Source: Kuschelorhynchus macadamiae
Lineage: Eukaryota > Arthropoda > Insecta > Coleoptera > Curculionidae
Length of the DNA stretch: 64,000 bases
Reading direction: 5' to 3'
Assembly (NCBI GenBank): GCA_030620095.1
Contig: JAUTXW010000881.1
Coordinates: 1-64,000, forward strand
The notes under the pieces: model-generated
Told to the model about the DNA's origin: nothing
Databases searched by the model: none
The model's input: only the letters and a program-made list of their open reading frames with translations
Part shown: one piece after another, positions 61,601-64,000 of the stretch
Layout: each line of letters opens with the position of its first letter
How positions within the stretch are numbered: position 1 is the first letter of the stretch
Position numbers and translations under genes: made by a program

Positions 61601-62532
61601 TGACCAGTAACAGGATCCAAGACAGAGTCGATAGTTTCAACGTGACCTTTTTCAGCTTCAATTCTACCGGTTTTAGGATCTTTCCTTGCAGTAGTGACGG
61701 TAACTTTAATAATGCGCTTCTTAGGTACTCCCGCCAACGCATTTCTGGGTTTTTGATCCGATCCACAAATGGCTATGATCTGACTTAATGATGAAGACTT
61801 CTTACCAGTTTTAGGATCTATGACTGAGCCTGAAGTAATAATAATTTGCTTAGTGATGGGATCGATATATCCCTGCACAACTTCCTTCTGACCTTGAACA
61901 GGATCTGTAATGATAACAGTGCCATTCGATGGGTCTATTAGACCGTATTTGCAGTCAATTAAGCCAGTATCGATGTTCTGTTGCCCATTAGTCGTTTCAG
62001 AAGTAGCGTGATCCAAATCGATGCGACCAGTTTTGGGTTCCCTGGGCCCGGTGACAACGAAAAGTTTGACGGATCGCTTCTTGCCGCCTCCGATTATAAC
62101 AGGAGCACCAGGAGCAACGGCTTTACCACCTTTAGGCTCTTGCTCATATTGTTCACCAGCCAAGAATGCAGCTGTATCAGCTTTAGAATCCTTAAAGGCA
62201 GGATCTTGCTTCCTGAGTCTGTCGATGTCGCCTGGAGCATAGTTAAATGCGGTAGCAGTCGCCCTTTTTGTGGATGGAGATTGTTGGCTTTCGGGGTCAT
62301 TTTTGAGACTAGACGGGGACTTTTGGTTTTCATAACTGAATCCTTGGGTGTACGGCTTTCTGGGACTAGCCTGATTTTCGGGTGCTTCGTAGTCATATTC
62401 TTTAGTGTAACCGGGGAGTTGTGGCGAACCAGACGGTCGTTTGTCGTTTTCAGCCGTTGCCAGCTTCTCTTTTTCCTTCTTGTCTTTCGGCGACTTGTCC
62501 TTGTCTTTTTTGCCGAATAGGAAGGCGGGACT
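46424..62532 (-). CDS. cora: coracle, protein 4.1 homologue (3' part)
   Basis: Exons read on the minus strand: 62532(or 62530)-56746, 54875-54651, 52641-52534, 47496-47284, 46609-46424. The last four are phase 0 at every junction, with consensus splice sites. The last exons form the protein 4.1 C-terminal domain, ending in ALAEAIQEATAMNPDMTVEK and a Gln/Ala tail. The giant first exon begins with a Lys-rich stretch (FLFGKKDKDKSPKDKKEKEK) followed by DPKTGKI-type repeats. Coracle is a membrane-skeleton scaffold of septate junctions that binds Neurexin IV and related proteins through its FERM domain. The FERM exons must lie right of the window. The phase-0 exons permit skipping without frameshift, fitting the known isoform variety of 4.1 genes. 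Confidence 0.9.
46610..47283 (-). other. coracle intron
   Basis: No further feature seen. Confidence 0.6.
47284..47496 (-). CDS. cora: coracle exon, 4.1 C-terminal domain part 1
   Basis: 71 codons, phase 0, acceptor TTGTCGTGTAG, donor ATCACA|GTGAGT. Contains STSVPIVATEARKVQL and TGEIVSTQTISSKTRTVETI, matching the protein 4.1 C-terminal domain core. Confidence 0.9.
47497..50147 (-). other. coracle intron, upstream part
   Basis: AT-rich. A 22-nt stretch at about 49047-49068 between TTTTTATAG and GTGAGTAC looks like a microexon, but its length would break the frame. TATCGATAT repeats lie near 49550. Confidence 0.45.
50148..50715. mobile_element. MITE with long subterminal inverted repeats
   Basis: AAGTTTGCGTCTTGCGT (about 50175) is mirrored at about 50652-50668, with AAGTAGTTAA and an AGATTGAAA/AGATTAAAA pair outside it. 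568 bp, with a GC-richer interior and no coding capacity. Confidence 0.65.
50905..52025. repeat. two tandem copies of a dispersed repeat, about 450-620 bp each
   Basis: Copy 1 starts at about 50905 and copy 2 at about 51400. Shared blocks include TATACAGCCTGTATTTTTTT, TGTGGAAGTGAAATTCACAA, GGTTATTAGC.AATGTTGGCT and CAAATCCAGTGGCGTA. The second copy holds about 170 bp not in the first. Confidence 0.8.
52004..52082. mobile_element. very short element with CAGTGGCGTA termini
   Basis: CAGTGGCGTACTTAG at the left and CTACGCCACTG at the right, about 79 bp. Related ends occur near 51333, 51832 and 28897. Confidence 0.5.
52534..52641 (-). CDS. cora: coracle exon, Ser/Asp/Pro-rich, 36 codons
   Basis: Acceptor GGCTTATAG, donor TACAGG|GTACGT, phase 0 at both ends. 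Encodes RRDSVSSTSSGDSGTP, which looks like a phosphorylation cluster, then DPPDDPNHPYYDKEGYR. A cassette-like optional exon is possible. Confidence 0.78.
52642..54650 (-). other. coracle intron
   Basis: No gene. Near the left exon a 60-bp motif (TGTTATCTT...ACAGCCCATT...TGATCATTAAATA) occurs twice, at about 54458 and 54558. Confidence 0.5.
54651..54875 (-). CDS. cora: coracle exon, Thr-rich
   Basis: 75 codons, phase 0. Starts ADTPSTEEGKSPYITARAVT and contains SMTSSATRQEQRTVTQEVK. Acceptor CCAACGTTAAG, donor GATCAG|GTTATT. The segment leads into the 4.1 C-terminal domain. Confidence 0.85.
54876..55383 (-). other. coracle intron
   Basis: No feature recognised. Confidence 0.5.
55384..55787. 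mobile_element. fold-back MITE with nested ATACAGGGTG ends
   Basis: AGTATTTTTATAGA at the left is mirrored at the right edge. Inner pairs are GTAGTTTGCAG and ATACAGGG(T/C)GTTTAG, then AATCAACATCAACTTT. Arms of about 140 bp. Confidence 0.8.
55788..56745 (-). other. coracle intron with an unassigned short frame
   Basis: A minus-strand frame at 55774-56034 (LIQLIPPRSFWRYNFSEITW...) has protein-like composition but no recognised domain and overlaps the MITE edge. Confidence 0.4.
56746..62532 (-). CDS. cora: coracle giant repeat exon, about 1929 codons
   Basis: One uninterrupted frame ending at ATAAG|GTAAAT. After about 150 residues rich in Lys, Pro and Ser, a domain-sized unit of about 105-120 residues repeats. 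Each unit has KKR.IK..VIT, then DPKTGKID...G.VE, then DP.TG.I.SKYG.IDP, then VDPKTGK.D..LGQVI. Four distinct unit types (A-B-C-D) make a block of about 490 residues, and three blocks follow each other, starting near 62088, 60658 and 59145. A less regular DP.TG tail (57815-57040) and an acidic, Ser-rich linker follow. Long open frames on the opposite strand are shadows of the repeat codons. The acceptor TTTAGAG offers two starts 2 bp apart. Confidence 0.9.
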
Positions 62533-62605
62533 CTAAAGGTAGGAGAAAGCAAAGGTCCATGCTTTAATACATGCACAAAACTACTTTTAAAGGTATAAAG
62601 CTTAC

Positions 62606-62648
62606 ATATGGGTTCTACCAAAGTTTTCGGGCGGACTGTAAGATGCTT
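62606..62648 (-). CDS. cora: possible coracle mini-exon, 43 nt
   Basis: Acceptor TTTTCTGTCAG and donor ATAT|GTAAGC bound a short open stretch (ASYSPPENFGRTH). It would join the giant exon in frame if the acceptor at 62530 is used. Conservation is not known. Confidence 0.4.
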
Positions 62649-62929
62649 CTGACAGAAAATAGATTATAACCAGTTTGATAACCTAGGGGCAAATCTGTTG
62701 GAAATTAAATGTTTATTTTTTTTATTAGGGTATAAAACTTGCCAGACTGAAGCTTCCACAACTTATTTTAAGAAATCACAATTTTCGCATAAGCATTGCA
62801 AAAATGGAATCCAACGTTTCGAATTCGACTGTACGGAGCATTTCGGAATTTTTACTATATGAAATCAAAACACTAAACAAACCGCATGGTTAGAACAGGT
62901 ATTTATTTATACCCGACTTGCATTTGGCA

Positions 62930-63560
62930 ATATACTGCCCATTGTAACTATGTAAATTGCAGAGCGCATGACTATCCCACTATTGACACAGATCATCCGC
63001 ATACATTTATTTATGACAGGCAATAAACTACACATTCTAAAACCAGCATATTTTGAACGACGGTTCAATGTTGTTCTTTGATTCAAGAAGAGTTTGAAGA
63101 TGATCATTTTATGACAAGATGAATTATTTTTACCGATCCGATGAAGCAACGTTTGATTTCAATGGGACTGTAAGTTCCCAAAGTAACTGGTAAAGTGTCG
63201 TTAATCCCAGTTTTACGCTTTTTTTTTTTCGACACACTTTAATTAATCAACACTAGCTACATTTTTTAAATACTGAATTATATGATATTTGTTCATGAGC
63301 TACCCATTCAGGAGAGGCTACAGATATAGTACCAACAGGATGGTGCGGCATCTCACAGTACAAGGGATGTAAAGCAATACTTAATAATCTTTTTAATGGA
63401 AGAATTGCCACATTTTCTGATCTTTTTTGGTCCTCTAGGTCTCCAGACCTGAGTCAACTAGACTATTTCTTATGGGGCTAAAATTATGTATAACTACAAA
63501 GGCCACTTAAAAATATTGACCATTTGGAAAGGGTTATCAAGAAACAACTGAGAGTAATTT
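62930..63560 (+). pseudogene. mariner-type transposase relic
   Basis: SDEATFDFNGTVSSQSNW (about 63135-63188) and then, after a 130-bp gap, QQDGAASHSTRDVKQYL (about 63330) and RSPDLSQLDYFLWG (about 63437-63478) give the three acidic regions of a mariner-like transposase in order. Stops and frame changes disable it. Situated in a coracle intron. Confidence 0.72.
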
Positions 63561-64000
63561 TTAACTAGTAAAATAAATAATTAATATCGACATTTAACAA
63601 TTAAAACCCATAAAAGATTGGACAATACTTGATAAACCAAAGAAGTAATTCATATGGCATCCGAAGGTTATAACATTCCTGGATCTGAGACAGTGTATTA
63701 GCCATATAACCTGAAAGACATAAAAAATGTAAAAGATAAAACGATAAAAAAATCTGCTACATCACTAACACTCAATAAGCCATATCAAGAGAGACAGAGA
63801 GGCATATTTACAATTGAATGGAAGATGTAGCCCTCTGTTATGAAACCGTCGATATGATCAAAGTACGATCCTTAGGTTTGTTTTGACGTACTAAATCTTC
63901 TATTTTGTAATACCCCGGCAAACACTCATCGGTAAGCACACACTGGGCTTAAATATATTAACAGTTCGTTCAGTGTTGTAAGTTTATATAGTAAGTAAAA
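63561..64000. other. coracle intron to window edge, no feature seen
   Basis: AT-rich. No FERM-encoding exon was recognised before the edge. Confidence 0.5.

Noticed and set aside
62094..62621. Alternate-frame minus-strand reading of the start of the giant coracle exon
   Set aside because: The coracle frame explains this stretch with splice sites and matching neighbours; this frame is a Lys/Arg-rich shadow.
1..64000. CRISPR arrays, tRNA genes, rRNA genes, operons
   Set aside because: The window is eukaryotic; no spaced direct-repeat array and no clear tRNA fold or rRNA sequence was seen by eye.

Overview
This window is AT-rich insect genomic DNA. The evidence is spliced genes with GT-AG introns, a coracle/protein 4.1 gene, (TTAGG)n repeats of the insect telomere type, and many Tc1/mariner, hAT, Crypton and LINE relics. 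The many inverted-repeat elements with ATACAGGGTG motifs resemble repeats I know from beetles, but the order is not proven.

Region 1 (about 300-8400) is a compact block unlike the rest. It holds a spliced, apparently intact protein-primed family B DNA polymerase gene (Polinton/adintovirus/bidnavirus type, minus strand). Around it lie a frameshifted BIR (IAP-like) gene, a 300-residue repeat protein, an acidic Cys-rich protein (plus strand) and a stand-alone RING protein (minus strand). The two divergent cassettes meet at a strange spacer made of poly-C, nine perfect TTAGG units, a purine tract and G/C tracts. This looks like an integrated virus-like element or its domesticated remains. No integrase, packaging ATPase or capsid gene was found here.

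Region 2 (8500-15150) is a transposon graveyard: a frameshifted hAT relic, an 0.8 kb fold-back element, and a decayed mariner copy with inverted arms of about 550 bp.

Region 3 (15535-37160, plus strand) is an RTN4IP1-like medium-chain oxidoreductase gene. Eight exons were read with matching splice phases. Its 5' exons were not recognised. An 11.5 kb intron carries LINE, Crypton and fold-back relics.

Region 4 (37161-46423) lies between convergent genes and shows little beyond small elements and transposase scraps.

Region 5 (46424-62532, minus strand) is the 3' part of coracle (protein 4.1 homologue). One exon of nearly 5.8 kb encodes a hierarchical repeat: three copies of a four-unit block of roughly 490 residues. 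Four phase-0 exons follow, ending in the 4.1 C-terminal domain. The FERM exons lie beyond the right edge. A decayed mariner transposase sits at 62930-63560.
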